64,000 nucleotides of DNA, taken from contig JAXLYX010000006.1 of NCBI GenBank assembly GCA_046351215.1, forward strand, positions 248,001-312,000, in the 5' to 3' direction. The number at the start of each line of letters is the position of its first letter. The stretch's first letter is position 1. Positions 25,009-33,317 of the stretch are shown one piece after another. The stretch is from JAXLYX01 sp046351215 (lineage in GTDB: Bacteria; Myxococcota_A; Polyangia; Polyangiales; Houyiibacteriaceae). The notes under the pieces were generated by a model that was given only the letters and a program-made list of their open reading frames with translations, ran no database searches and was not told where the DNA came from. The translations under genes and the position numbers were made by a program.

Positions 25009-26064
25009 ATGCGCGACATCGCCATCGTTTCCGTCGCCCAGCTCCCGTCCGTGCGCCGAGAGCGCAAGAGCGACGAGGCGGAGCTCGTCCAGCCCGTCGT
25101 CGCCGAGGCGCTGAACAAGGTCGGCCTGCGTCAGAACGACATCGGCTTCACCTGCTCGGGGAGCTCCGACTACCTCGTCGGTCGTCCGTTCTCGTTCGTC
25201 GCCGCGGTCGACGGCCTCCAGTCGTGGCCGCCCATCCGCGAGTCGCACGTCGAGATGGACGGCGCCTGGGCGCTCTACGAGTCGTGGGTGAAGCTCCTCC
25301 ACGGCGAGATCGACACGGCGCTCGTGTTCGCGTTCGGCAAGTCGTCGCTCGGGCCGATCCCCGACGTGATGAACATCCAGAACGACCCGTACTACGTCCA
25401 GCCGCTGAACCTCGACTCGATCAGCTCGGCCGCGCTCCAGGCGCGCGCGCTGCTCGACTCGGGCAAGGCGACCGAGCGCGACTTCGCCGAGGTCGCCGTG
25501 CGCAACCGCAAGCAGGCGAAGGCGAACCCGAACGCCCAGGTGAAGGGCGACTTCAACGTGGACTCGATCCTCGCCGAGCCCTACATCGCCTCGCCGCTCC
25601 GCAAGAGCTTCTGCCCGCCGCTCAGCGACACGTGCTGCGCGCTCGTGCTCGCCGCCGGCGACAAGGCCCGTCAGCTCGCGAAGCGCCCCGCGTGGATCCG
25701 CGGCATCGACCATCGCGTCGAGGCCTACTCCCTCGGTGTGCGCGACCTCACGACCTCTCCCTCGACGAAGCTCGCGGGCGAGAAGGTCGGCGTGGGCAAG
25801 AAGAAGGTCGACATCGCCGAGCTGCACGCGCCCTTCGCGCACCAGGAGCTCATCCTGCGCGAGGCGCTCGGGCTCGATGCGTCGGTCGTCGTGAACCCCT
25901 CCGGTGGCGCGCTCGCGGCGAACGCGATCATGGCTGCCGGTCTCCTCCGCTTCATCGAGGCCGCTTCGCGTATCCATTCGGGCGAGGCGAACCGTGCCGT
26001 GGTCCACGCGACCAGCGGTGCGTGTCTCCAGCAGAACATGGTCGCCGTCCTGGAGGGTGAGTGA
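25009..26064 (+). CDS. Ltp4-like thiolase-fold protein (probable steroid side-chain aldolase subunit)
   Basis: A 351-residue SCP-x/thiolase-fold protein. NDIGFTCSGSSDY, SDTCCALVLAAGD, HAPFAHQELIL and NPSGGALAANAIMAAGL place it in the lipid-transfer (Ltp) branch. At the position of the thiolase nucleophile it has EMDGAWAL, so the Cys is missing, as in Ltp2-type retro-aldolases. With the DUF35 pair before it and the Ltp3-like gene overlapping after it, the order equals Rv3521-Rv3522-Rv3523. Ltp3/Ltp4 were reported to be needed for C24-branched sterol side chains in Rhodococcus; transfer of that role here is inference. Confidence 0.82.
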   Translation: MRDIAIVSVAQLPSVRRERKSDEAELVQPVVAEALNKVGLRQNDIGFTCSGSSDYLVGRPFSFVAAVDGLQSWPPIRESHVEMDGAWALYESWVKLLHGEIDTALVFAFGKSSLGPIPDVMNIQNDPYYVQPLNLDSISSAALQARALLDSGKATERDFAEVAVRNRKQAKANPNAQVKGDFNVDSILAEPYIASPLRKSFCPPLSDTCCALVLAAGDKARQLAKRPAWIRGIDHRVEAYSLGVRDLTTSPSTKLAGEKVGVGKKKVDIAELHAPFAHQELILREALGLDASVVVNPSGGALAANAIMAAGLLRFIEAASRIHSGEANRAVVHATSGACLQQNMVAVLEGE

Positions 26065-27218
26065 TGGCTGAGCGTTGTGCCGTCATCGGCATCGGACAGA
26101 CGAAGTACGCGGCCGTCCGCAAGGACGTGTCGATCCCGGGCCTGCTCCGCGAGGCCGCCATCCGCGCCCTCGAGGACGCCGAGCTCACCTGGAAGGACAT
26201 CGACGCGGTCGTGCTCGGCACGGCCCCCGACATGTTCGAGGGCATCATGATGCCCGAGCTCTTCCTGGCGGACGCCCTCGGCGCGGTCGGCAAGCCGATC
26301 CTCCGCGTGCACACCGCGGGAAGCGTCGGCGGGTCCACGGCCATCGTCGCGGCGAGCCTGATCCAGTCGGGCGTCCACGAGCGCCTGCTCACGATCGCTT
26401 TCGAGAAGCAGTCGGAGAGCGACGCGATGTGGGCCCTCTCGCCCGCCATCCCGTTCCAGCCGCAGCTCGTGGCCGGCGCGGGCGGCTACTTCGCCCCCCT
26501 CATCCGCTCCTACATGCGTCGCAGCGGCGCGCCCGAGGACGTCGGCATGATGGTCGCGGTGAAGGATCGCGAGCACGCGCGGAAGAACCCGTACGCGCAT
26601 CTCCACATCGAAGAGACGATGGAGACCGTGCGGAAGTCGCCGATGCTCTGGGATCCGATCCGCTACGCCGAGACCTGCCCGTCGTCGGACGGTGCGGTGG
26701 CCATGGTCCTCTCGAACGAGGCCCGCGCGAAGAAGGCGAGCAAGAAGCCGGCGTGGGTGCACGGCACGGCGCTCCGCACCGAGTCGACCTTCTTCTCGGG
26801 ACGCGATCAGGTCAATCCGCAGGCCGGCAAGGACTGCGCGAAGGACCTCTACTCGCAGGCCGGCATCACGAATCCCTTCAAGGAGATCGACACGGCCGAG
26901 ATCTACGTGCCCTTCTCCTGGTTCGAGCCGATGTGGCTCGAGAACCTCGGCTTCGCCGAGGAAGGGAAGGGCTGGAAGCTCACGCTCGAGGGCGTGACCA
27001 AGCTCGGTGGCGAGCTGCCGATCAACACGAGCGGCGGCGTGCTCTCGACCAATCCGATCGGCGCGAGCGGCATGATCCGCTTCGCCGAGGCGGCGCTCCA
27101 GGTCCGCGGCATGGCGGGCGAGCACCAGGTCGAGGGAGCGAAGGTCGCGATGGGCCACGCATACGGCGGCGGCTCCCAGTTCTTCGCCATGTGGATCGTC
27201 GGGAGTGAACGGCCGTGA
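26064..27218 (+). CDS. ltp3: Ltp3-like thiolase-fold protein (probable steroid side-chain aldolase subunit)
   Basis: The protein (384 residues) follows mycobacterial Ltp3 (Rv3523) closely by memory: IGQTKYAAVRKDVS, MFEGIMMPELFLADALGA, RVHTAGSVGGST, FEKQSESDAMWAL, YAETCPSSDGA, GRDQVNPQAGKD, VPFSWFEPMWLENLGF and GHAYGGGSQFF. The thiolase Cys position reads AGSVGG, so classical thiolysis is unlikely and C-C cleavage of a tertiary-alcohol CoA ester is favoured. Its ATG overlaps the previous stop, and its own stop overlaps the fadD19 GTG start. Confidence 0.86.
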   Translation: MAERCAVIGIGQTKYAAVRKDVSIPGLLREAAIRALEDAELTWKDIDAVVLGTAPDMFEGIMMPELFLADALGAVGKPILRVHTAGSVGGSTAIVAASLIQSGVHERLLTIAFEKQSESDAMWALSPAIPFQPQLVAGAGGYFAPLIRSYMRRSGAPEDVGMMVAVKDREHARKNPYAHLHIEETMETVRKSPMLWDPIRYAETCPSSDGAVAMVLSNEARAKKASKKPAWVHGTALRTESTFFSGRDQVNPQAGKDCAKDLYSQAGITNPFKEIDTAEIYVPFSWFEPMWLENLGFAEEGKGWKLTLEGVTKLGGELPINTSGGVLSTNPIGASGMIRFAEAALQVRGMAGEHQVEGAKVAMGHAYGGGSQFFAMWIVGSERP

Positions 27219-28840
27219 CCCAGAAGCTCACCTACAACATCGCCGATCTCTACGAGTCGCTCGCGGACGCCATCCCGGACCGCGAGTCGCTCGTCGCCGG
27301 CGGCACCCGGCACACGTTCCAGTCGCTCGACGAGCGCGCGAACCAGGTCGCCCACTTCCTCCTCTCGCGCGGCGTGAAGCCGGGGCAGCACATCGGGCTG
27401 CACCTCTACAACAGCGCGGAGTTCATCGAGATCCTGCTCGGCTGTCTCAAGGTCCGAGCGGTGCCCATCAACGTGAACTACCGCTTCGTCGCCGACGAGC
27501 TCCGTCACATGGTCGTCGACGGCGACCTCGTGGTGGTGTTCACGCACGGGACGCTCTTCCCCTCGATCGAGCCGGTGGCGAAGGAGATCTCCTTCCTCCA
27601 CACGACCGTCGTCGTCGACGACGGCGAGGCCGCCGGGACGATCCCCGACTGGGCCTTCCACTACGAGAAGGCGATCGGCGGCCAGCCGAAGTCGCGTGGC
27701 TTCGAGCCGCGCTCGAACGACGACCTCTACATCGTCTACACGGGCGGCACGACGGGCATGCCGAAGGGCGTCATGTGGCGCCACGAGGACCTGTTCTTCG
27801 CGGGCCTCCAGGGCGGTCGCCCGGGCGGCGAGCCTGTCGAGAGCCCCGAGGAGCTCGCGTCGGGTGCGGTCGAGATGGGCGTCGGCATGAACATGCTTCC
27901 GGCCGCTCCGCTCATCCACGGCGCGGCGCAGTTCACGTGCTGGATCTCGATCTTCACCGGCGGCAAGCTCGTGCTCCAGGCGGGCAAGAGCTTCGACGCC
28001 CGGAAGATCTGGGAGCTCGTCCGTGACGAGGAGGTCCACTCCCTCGTCATCGTCGGCGACGCCATGGCGATTCCCCTCCTCGAGGAGCTCGAGAAGGGCG
28101 ACCTCGACGTCTCGGGCCTGATGACCATCGCCTCCGCGGGCGCCGTCCTCTCGCCCTCCATCAAGGAGCAGCTCCAGTCGAAGCTCGAGAGCACCATGGT
28201 GCTCAACAACTTCGGCGCCACCGAGGTCGGCCATCAGGGCGCCTCGATGGGCGACGATCCGTCGAGCGACGGTCGTCCGAGCTTCTACATGGACGAGACG
28301 AGCAACGTCCTCGACGAGGACGGGAAGCCCATCGAGCCGGGCTCCGGCAAGATCGGCCGCCTCGCGCGTCGCGGGCGCATCCCGCTCGGCTACTACAAGG
28401 ATCAGGCGAAGACGGCCGAGCGCTTCGTCCTCATCGACGGCGTGCGCTGGGTCATCCCGGGCGACATGGCGACGATCGAGGCCGACGGACGGATCACCGT
28501 CTACGGCCGCGGCTCGAACTGCATCAACACGGGCGGCGAGAAGGTCTATCCGGAGGAGGTCGAGGAGGCGCTGAAGAGCCACCCCGACATCCGCGACGCC
28601 CTCGTGGTCGGCATCCCCGACCCGCGCTGGATGCAGCGCGTGGCCGCCGTCGTCGAGACGGTCGGCGGGCGTCAGCTCACGCTCGAGCAGGTGCAGGAAC
28701 ACTGCCGCAAGCACGTCGCGGGCTACAAGGTGCCGCGGCAGATCACGATCGTCGATCGCGTCTCGCGCTTCCCCACGGGCAAGCCCGACTACACCTGGGC
28801 CAAGGACCAGGCCCTCGCCACCCAACAGGCGGCGGGCTGA
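27215..28840 (+). CDS. fadD19: Steroid side-chain acyl-CoA ligase FadD19
   Basis: This 541-residue ligase shows YTGGTTGMPKGVMWRHED, APLIHGAAQFT, VIVGDAMAIPL, INTGGEKVYPEEVEEALK, GIPDPRW and RFPTGKPDYTWAK. The GG in the P-loop (TGGTTG), the MWRHED tail and the KPDYxWAK end are signatures of mycobacterial/rhodococcal FadD19, the CoA ligase for C24-branched sterol side chains. The GTG start overlaps the ltp3 stop. Grouping with ltp3 and ltp4 in one operon supports a role in plant-sterol-type side-chain degradation. Confidence 0.9.
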   Translation: MTQKLTYNIADLYESLADAIPDRESLVAGGTRHTFQSLDERANQVAHFLLSRGVKPGQHIGLHLYNSAEFIEILLGCLKVRAVPINVNYRFVADELRHMVVDGDLVVVFTHGTLFPSIEPVAKEISFLHTTVVVDDGEAAGTIPDWAFHYEKAIGGQPKSRGFEPRSNDDLYIVYTGGTTGMPKGVMWRHEDLFFAGLQGGRPGGEPVESPEELASGAVEMGVGMNMLPAAPLIHGAAQFTCWISIFTGGKLVLQAGKSFDARKIWELVRDEEVHSLVIVGDAMAIPLLEELEKGDLDVSGLMTIASAGAVLSPSIKEQLQSKLESTMVLNNFGATEVGHQGASMGDDPSSDGRPSFYMDETSNVLDEDGKPIEPGSGKIGRLARRGRIPLGYYKDQAKTAERFVLIDGVRWVIPGDMATIEADGRITVYGRGSNCINTGGEKVYPEEVEEALKSHPDIRDALVVGIPDPRWMQRVAAVVETVGGRQLTLEQVQEHCRKHVAGYKVPRQITIVDRVSRFPTGKPDYTWAKDQALATQQAAG

Positions 28841-28846
28841 GCCCCC

Positions 28847-29467
28847 ATGACGAGCCTCGCGACGACGACCACGGCCCACGCCCGCTTCGCGGCCGCCGTG
28901 CGTCGTCTCGCGGAGCTCTCCTCGACCCTCGAGTCCGAGGATCGGGTCTGGGAAGAGGCGGCGTCGATGACCGAGGCGATCGCGGATCGTCTCGCTTCGG
29001 CGCCGTCGTCGCGTCCGGCCGGGGTCGATGAACGGAGCGGTTTCCCGCGCGCGTTCATCGAGCGCTCTCCCGTGAGCGGGAAGCTGAACCCTCATGCGCC
29101 CCCGCTCGTGCTCGAGCCGATCGAGGACGGCGTGGCAGGGATCGGCGTCTACGGCGCGGCGTTCCAGGGGGCGCCGGGGTGCGTCCACGGAGGGCACGTC
29201 GCGACGGCCTTCGATCACGTCGCCGGGCGCGTCGCCGCGGGTCTCGGCACGCCGGTGCTGACGGGGAAGCTCTCGGTCCGCTATCTCAAGCCCACGCGGA
29301 TCGGTCGGCCGATCCGCTACGAAGCACGGCTGCGCGAGTCGCGGCACCGCCTCGTGACCGTCGACTGCGCCGCATTCGACGGCACGACGAAGACGGCCAC
29401 CGCGGAGATCGTCTTCCTCGAGCTGCCGCCCGCCTACTTCCGCGAGGTCATCGGAGGCCCATCGTGA
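28847..29467 (+). CDS. Hotdog-fold thioesterase (PaaI/THEM4-like)
   Basis: A 206-residue protein with an N-terminal alpha-helical part and a C-terminal 4HBT hotdog domain. PGCVHGGHVATAFDHVAG is the active-site helix, followed by LSVRYLKPTRIGRPIRYEA. Such enzymes hydrolyse acyl-CoA or exclude substrates. The position between fadD19 and the alcohol dehydrogenase suggests release of CoA from stalled steroid-CoA or control of its level. Its stop overlaps the GTG of the next gene. Confidence 0.82.
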   Translation: MTSLATTTTAHARFAAAVRRLAELSSTLESEDRVWEEAASMTEAIADRLASAPSSRPAGVDERSGFPRAFIERSPVSGKLNPHAPPLVLEPIEDGVAGIGVYGAAFQGAPGCVHGGHVATAFDHVAGRVAAGLGTPVLTGKLSVRYLKPTRIGRPIRYEARLRESRHRLVTVDCAAFDGTTKTATAEIVFLELPPAYFREVIGGPS

Positions 29468-30492
29468 CGGATCCCGTTCAGCGCGTACGCATCGTGGAGA
29501 CCGGCTGGGAGCGCGACCTCGAGGTCGAGCGCGGACCGGAGCAGCTACCCGAGCTCGAGGGCGACGAGGTCCTCGTGAAGGTCGAGGCCTGCGGTGTCTG
29601 CTACCGCGACCTCATCGATCGCGCGGGGCGGATCCCGTTCATCCAGGTGCCGATCGTGCCCGGGCACGAGGCGGCGGGGCGTGTCGTCGCGCTCGGCCCC
29701 GAGGCGAAGCAGTGGAAGGTCGGCGATCGCGTCGGCTCCATGCATCGCAACGCGTGTGGGGAGTGCGAGCCCTGTCGCGCCGGGCACACCTCGCTCTGCA
29801 ACACGGCCGCGTACGTTCTCGGCCTGCTCGTCGACGGCGGGTACGCCCGCCATCTGAAGATGCCGGAGAGCGGCTTCTTCCCGATCCCGGAGTCCCTCTC
29901 GGGCCCCGAGGCCTCGGTGATGCACTGCACGTTCGGGACCGCCTGGCGGGCCCTGGTCACGGTCGGCGGCCTGAAGAAGGGCGAGCGCGTGATCGTGACC
30001 GGCGCCAACGGCGGCGTCGGCGCCGCGGGCGTCCAGATCGCCGCTCGCTTCTCGGACGACGTCACCGCGGTGGTGCGGGACGAGAAGCACGAGGCGTTCG
30101 TCCGCGAGCTCGGCGCGCATCGCGTCGTGGTCGACACGGACGGGACCTTCCACAAGAAGGCGAAGGGCGCCGACCTGGTGCTCGAGAACGTCGGAGCTCC
30201 GACCTTCAACGCGAGCCTCCGGAGCCTGAAGGTCGGCGGCCGTATCTCGGTCGTCGGCAACGTGGTCGAGCAGCGCGTGGAGCTGAACCTCGGCTACATC
30301 GTGGTGAACGCGCTCAAGGTCCTCGGACCGGGAGGCGCGACCCGGGACGACATGGCGGCGGTGTTCCAGGAACACGCCCGGAAGCCCTTCCGCGTGGCCA
30401 TCGATCGGACCATGGATCTCGAACGCGCCGACGAGGCCCAGCGCATGGTGCTGCGCGGGGGCCTGCACGGTCGCGTGGTGCTCATTCCCTGA
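29464..30492 (+). CDS. Zinc-dependent alcohol dehydrogenase
   Basis: A 342-residue MDR-family dehydrogenase with catalytic-zinc ligands in CGVCYRD and PGHEAAG, structural-zinc cysteines in NACGECEPCRAGHTSLC, and the nucleotide loop VTGANGGVGAAG. It oxidises an alcohol or reduces an aldehyde with NAD(P). The position after fadD19 and before the Rieske gene suggests side-chain alcohol/aldehyde or ketosteroid chemistry. An RBS-led gap of 19 bp separates it from the Rieske gene. The start is GTG in a GTGA overlap. Confidence 0.85.
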   Translation: MTDPVQRVRIVETGWERDLEVERGPEQLPELEGDEVLVKVEACGVCYRDLIDRAGRIPFIQVPIVPGHEAAGRVVALGPEAKQWKVGDRVGSMHRNACGECEPCRAGHTSLCNTAAYVLGLLVDGGYARHLKMPESGFFPIPESLSGPEASVMHCTFGTAWRALVTVGGLKKGERVIVTGANGGVGAAGVQIAARFSDDVTAVVRDEKHEAFVRELGAHRVVVDTDGTFHKKAKGADLVLENVGAPTFNASLRSLKVGGRISVVGNVVEQRVELNLGYIVVNALKVLGPGGATRDDMAAVFQEHARKPFRVAIDRTMDLERADEAQRMVLRGGLHGRVVLIP

Positions 30493-30511
30493 ATCCCCCT
30501 AGGAGATCGTG

Positions 30512-31477
30512 ATGACGGACTTCAAGTACCCGCGTGGCTGGTTCGTGGTGGCGCTGGCCAAGGAGCTGGGCCCGCAGGGTGTGCTCCCGATCAAGTACTT
30601 CGGGCGCAACATGGTGCTCTTCCGCGCGGAGAGCGGCGAGGCGCGGATCGTCGACGCCTACTGCCCGCACCTCGGCGCCCATCTCGGCCACGGCGGCAAG
30701 GTCGAGGGCGACAGCATCCGCTGCCCCTTCCACGCGTGGCGCTTCGACGGGCAGACGGGCCAGTGCGTCGAGGTCCCGTATGCCAAGCGCATCCCCGCGA
30801 AGGCGTCGGTCGAGTCGTACCTCGTGCGCGAGCGCAACGGCCTCATCTTCATCTGGAACGATCCGGAAGGTCAGCAGCCCGAGTGGGAGATCCCGGTGAT
30901 CGATCACTACGGCAAGGACGGCTGGACCGAGTGGGACGCCGCGCTGCTCCACATCAAGACGCAGCCGCGCGAGGTCGTCGAGAACCTCGCCGACAAGGCG
31001 CACTTCCCGAAGGTGCACGGCACCGAGGTCGACCACTTCGAGAACGAGTACAACGGCCACATCGGCATCCAGCGCACGTCGGGCATCGCGTACCCGCGCG
31101 GTGGCGGCCAGGATCCCTTCTCGCTGACGGCGACGTACTACGGACCCGGGTACATGCTCACCGAGATGAAGAGCGTGCTCCCGAACATCCTCCTGCTCGC
31201 GCACACGCCCATCGACGAGCACAGCCTCCACCTCCGCTTCGGGCCCATGCTCGACCTCTCGAAGGTCCGCGAGGGCGGCGAGAAGTTCACCGAGATGTAC
31301 CGCCAGAACCTCCTCATCGGGTTCAAGGAGGACATCCAGCTCTGGGAGAACAAGTGCTACCGCGAGCGCCCCGTGCTCGTGGACGGCGATGGCCCGATCG
31401 GCCAGCTCCGCCGCTGGTACCACCAGTTCTACAAGCCGCGGGCCGAGGTCGCTGCGCACCTCGCCGGAGGCGTCTGA
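30512..31477 (+). CDS. Rieske oxygenase, KshA-like (3-ketosteroid 9-alpha-hydroxylase component)
   Basis: The 321-residue oxygenase binds a Rieske [2Fe-2S] cluster at Cys51/His53 and Cys71/His74 (CPHLGAHLG and CPFHAWRF). It binds mononuclear iron at His164 and His169 (ENLADKAHFPKVH), with an acid in GFKEDIQLW. PYAKRIPAKA, GLIFIWND and QLRRWYHQFY follow KshA. 9-alpha-hydroxylation triggers B-ring opening. It is shorter than actinobacterial KshA (about 385 residues) because the C-terminal tail is missing. The reductase partner KshB is not encoded here. ATG at 30,512 follows AGGAG with six bases between. Confidence 0.8.
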   Translation: MTDFKYPRGWFVVALAKELGPQGVLPIKYFGRNMVLFRAESGEARIVDAYCPHLGAHLGHGGKVEGDSIRCPFHAWRFDGQTGQCVEVPYAKRIPAKASVESYLVRERNGLIFIWNDPEGQQPEWEIPVIDHYGKDGWTEWDAALLHIKTQPREVVENLADKAHFPKVHGTEVDHFENEYNGHIGIQRTSGIAYPRGGGQDPFSLTATYYGPGYMLTEMKSVLPNILLLAHTPIDEHSLHLRFGPMLDLSKVREGGEKFTEMYRQNLLIGFKEDIQLWENKCYRERPVLVDGDGPIGQLRRWYHQFYKPRAEVAAHLAGGV

Positions 31478-31511
31478 AACCATGAGTCGATCGCTCGAGG
31501 ATCGGGGAGGT

Positions 31512-31532
31512 CCGACCGCGGGGGGCGGTCGG
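31512..31532 (+). terminator. Hairpin after the KshA-like gene
   Basis: CCGACCGC and GCGGTCGG form an 8-bp perfect stem with a GGGGG loop, extendable by outer GAGG/CCTC pairs, 34 bases after the Rieske stop. It probably ends the ltp-fadD19-kshA transcript before the regulator gene. TTCCTC follows rather than a T-run. Confidence 0.6.
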
Positions 31533-31632
31533 TTCCTCGACGTCGAGCGAGGCCGGCGCCATCGAACCGCTTGCCGGTGGCGCAGGAGCCCGTTCCGACG
31601 GTTCGGGGCGGGATTTCGTCGACTGGCAGCCT

Positions 31633-31668
31633 TTCCGTTGCCGGTTAACGAGCCCATGACAAACGGAA
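31633..31668. promoter_or_regulatory. Inverted repeat before the TetR gene
   Basis: TTCCGTT (31,633-31,639) and AACGGAA (31,662-31,668) are perfect inverted repeats 22 bases apart, directly ahead of the TetR start. They do not match the KstR-type palindrome. They could be an operator or an RNA hairpin around the ribosome site; the GGAAGG in the right arm is the likely ribosome site, so a hairpin would hide it. Confidence 0.4.
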
Positions 31669-31672
31669 GGGC

Positions 31673-32293
31673 ATGCTGGACCCCATGACATCGCAGTTGG
31701 ACGAGAGGGCGAGGAGGATCGTCGAAACTGCCGTGGCGCTCGCAGAGCGCGACGGGTTCGCTGCGGTCCGCCTCCGTGACGTGGCGGCCACGGCGCAGGT
31801 CGCCCTCGGCACCGTCTACAAGCGTTTCGCGAGCAAGGAGGAGATCCTCATCGCGGCGCTCGAGCTCGAGTCGGATCGCCTGCTCGGCCGCATCGGTCGG
31901 ATGGGCGTTCCCGGCGAGACGGCCGAGGAGCGGGTGAACAACCTCTTCAACGTCGTGACCAAGGGCCTCTGCCGCAAGCCGAACCTCGCGCGCGCGCTCG
32001 TCCGCTCGATCGCGTCGGGCGATCCGCACATCACCGACAAGGTGGCGAGCTTCCACGCGATGATGACGGCGCTGACGATCGCCGCGATCCGCGGCGAGGC
32101 GGCGTCGGCGCTCCAGACCTGGGGCGGCGACTCGGACACGCGCGAGCGCGAGGTCGCCTTCCTGCTCCAGCAGGTCTGGTTCGCGGCGCTCGTCGGCTGG
32201 GCCGGCGGGCTGCACGACGTCGACACGATCATCATGCACCTCTCGCATGCGGCGAACATGCTCGTGCCGCACGCGACGAGGCCTTCGGCCTGA
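31673..32293 (+). CDS. TetR-family regulator, KstR-like
   Basis: The N-terminal helix-turn-helix is RRIVETAVALAERDGF, VRLRDVAATAQVALG and TVYKRFASKEEIL; the recognition helix VALGTVYKRFASK is close to KstR's VAVGTLYRYFPSK as I recall it. The C-terminal ligand domain is helical and includes WFAALVGWAGG, like the WLSNLLAW region of KstR. The protein has 206 residues (202 if the ATG at 31,685 is used). It is the only TetR regulator in the window and sits mid-island, so it is the best candidate to bind the seven KstR-type palindromes. No such palindrome precedes its own gene. Confidence 0.85.
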   Translation: MLDPMTSQLDERARRIVETAVALAERDGFAAVRLRDVAATAQVALGTVYKRFASKEEILIAALELESDRLLGRIGRMGVPGETAEERVNNLFNVVTKGLCRKPNLARALVRSIASGDPHITDKVASFHAMMTALTIAAIRGEAASALQTWGGDSDTREREVAFLLQQVWFAALVGWAGGLHDVDTIIMHLSHAANMLVPHATRPSA

Positions 32294-32351
32294 GAACGAA
32301 GCGTCGCTCCCGAGGTCGCGAGCATGGCTCGGCGGCCTCCGCGACGCCTCG

Positions 32352-33269
32352 TCAGAAGGTCACGCGCAAGGGAACGACGCGCGCCCGGTCGTGCAGGCTG
32401 GCCATCACGGCGCCCGCGACGATCCCGACCCCCGCCGTCGCCGCCCCTCCGGCGATCATGGCGCGATCGTTGGGACATGGCGCGCCGTAGACGTCCGAGC
32501 TGCAGTCGGAGCGCACGATGCCCGTGACGAGCAACGAGCCGCCGACCGCGATGCCGACGACCAGCGTCACCCATCCGATCGCTCGCACGCGGGCGCGCGA
32601 TCGGTACTCGAGGCGGTAGACGTCGTCGGCTCCGACGACGACGACGCCATCGACGGGCGCAGGGGGACGGCCCGGGGCGGCGATGCCGAAGCGATGTGGG
32701 CCGGGGGGCATCGGGGCCGAGCAAGGCGCGGCGCAGACCGGCTCGAAATGCGGCACGTGCCGAGGTGCGGGCGGAGCGCCCGCGGGCTGGACGGACGGAG
32801 CGTCGGGGCTCGTGTCGAGGTGCAGGACCAATCCCGAGCTCTGCGACTCGAAGCGAACGACGACGTGAGACGTCGCGGGCGCGACCGCGCTCGTGCCGAT
32901 CGCCCCGCCCGGGGCGACGAAGCTCGACGTGGGAGCAGGCGCCGGTGCGCCGGGAGAAGTGGCCGCGACCGGAGCGGTGGTCGAGGCGGGGTCGAGGCTT
33001 GCCGGACCGGCGTAGAGGATGTTGGCTCCCGACAGCGTCCGGACCTGGCCATCGAGGAGCCGGATCGTCGCGCGCTGGAACGGCACGTACTCGACGAGCG
33101 TGCCCCGATACACCCCGCCATCGAGCGTGCGGACGACGTCGGGGGGCGCGAGGGGCGCCTGGGCCGCGACGCCGGACGTCGCGCTCCCCTCGGACGGGGC
33201 CTGTGCGGCCACAGGGAAGGGTATCGAGATCGCGACGATGGCCGCGAGAGTCCGAGGGAGGCGAAACAT
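32352..33269 (-). CDS. Exported PEGA-like protein of unknown function
   Basis: A 305-residue protein with a signal peptide (MFRLPRTLAAIVAISIPFPVAAQA). Next come a short beta-rich segment with GGVYRGTLVEYVPFQRATIRL, an Ala/Pro/Thr-rich linker of about 50 residues, a CxxxC segment (CAAPCSAPMPPG) typical of PEGA-like proteins, and one C-terminal membrane helix region (VTLVVGIAVGGSLLVTG) plus GGAATAGVGIVAGA. I associate this layout with Myxococcota. It shows no link to steroid catabolism and has opposite orientation to its neighbours. Function unknown. Confidence 0.75.
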   Translation of the reverse strand: MFRLPRTLAAIVAISIPFPVAAQAPSEGSATSGVAAQAPLAPPDVVRTLDGGVYRGTLVEYVPFQRATIRLLDGQVRTLSGANILYAGPASLDPASTTAPVAATSPGAPAPAPTSSFVAPGGAIGTSAVAPATSHVVVRFESQSSGLVLHLDTSPDAPSVQPAGAPPAPRHVPHFEPVCAAPCSAPMPPGPHRFGIAAPGRPPAPVDGVVVVGADDVYRLEYRSRARVRAIGWVTLVVGIAVGGSLLVTGIVRSDCSSDVYGAPCPNDRAMIAGGAATAGVGIVAGAVMASLHDRARVVPLRVTF

Positions 33270-33317
33270 CACGTGGGCTCCGTTGTGCGAAAGCCCACGA
33301 GGGATAGCGCGATCGTC

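Noticed and set aside
31389..31688. Small open frame between the KshA-like and TetR genes
   Set aside because: It covers the probable terminator hairpin and has no recognisable protein features.
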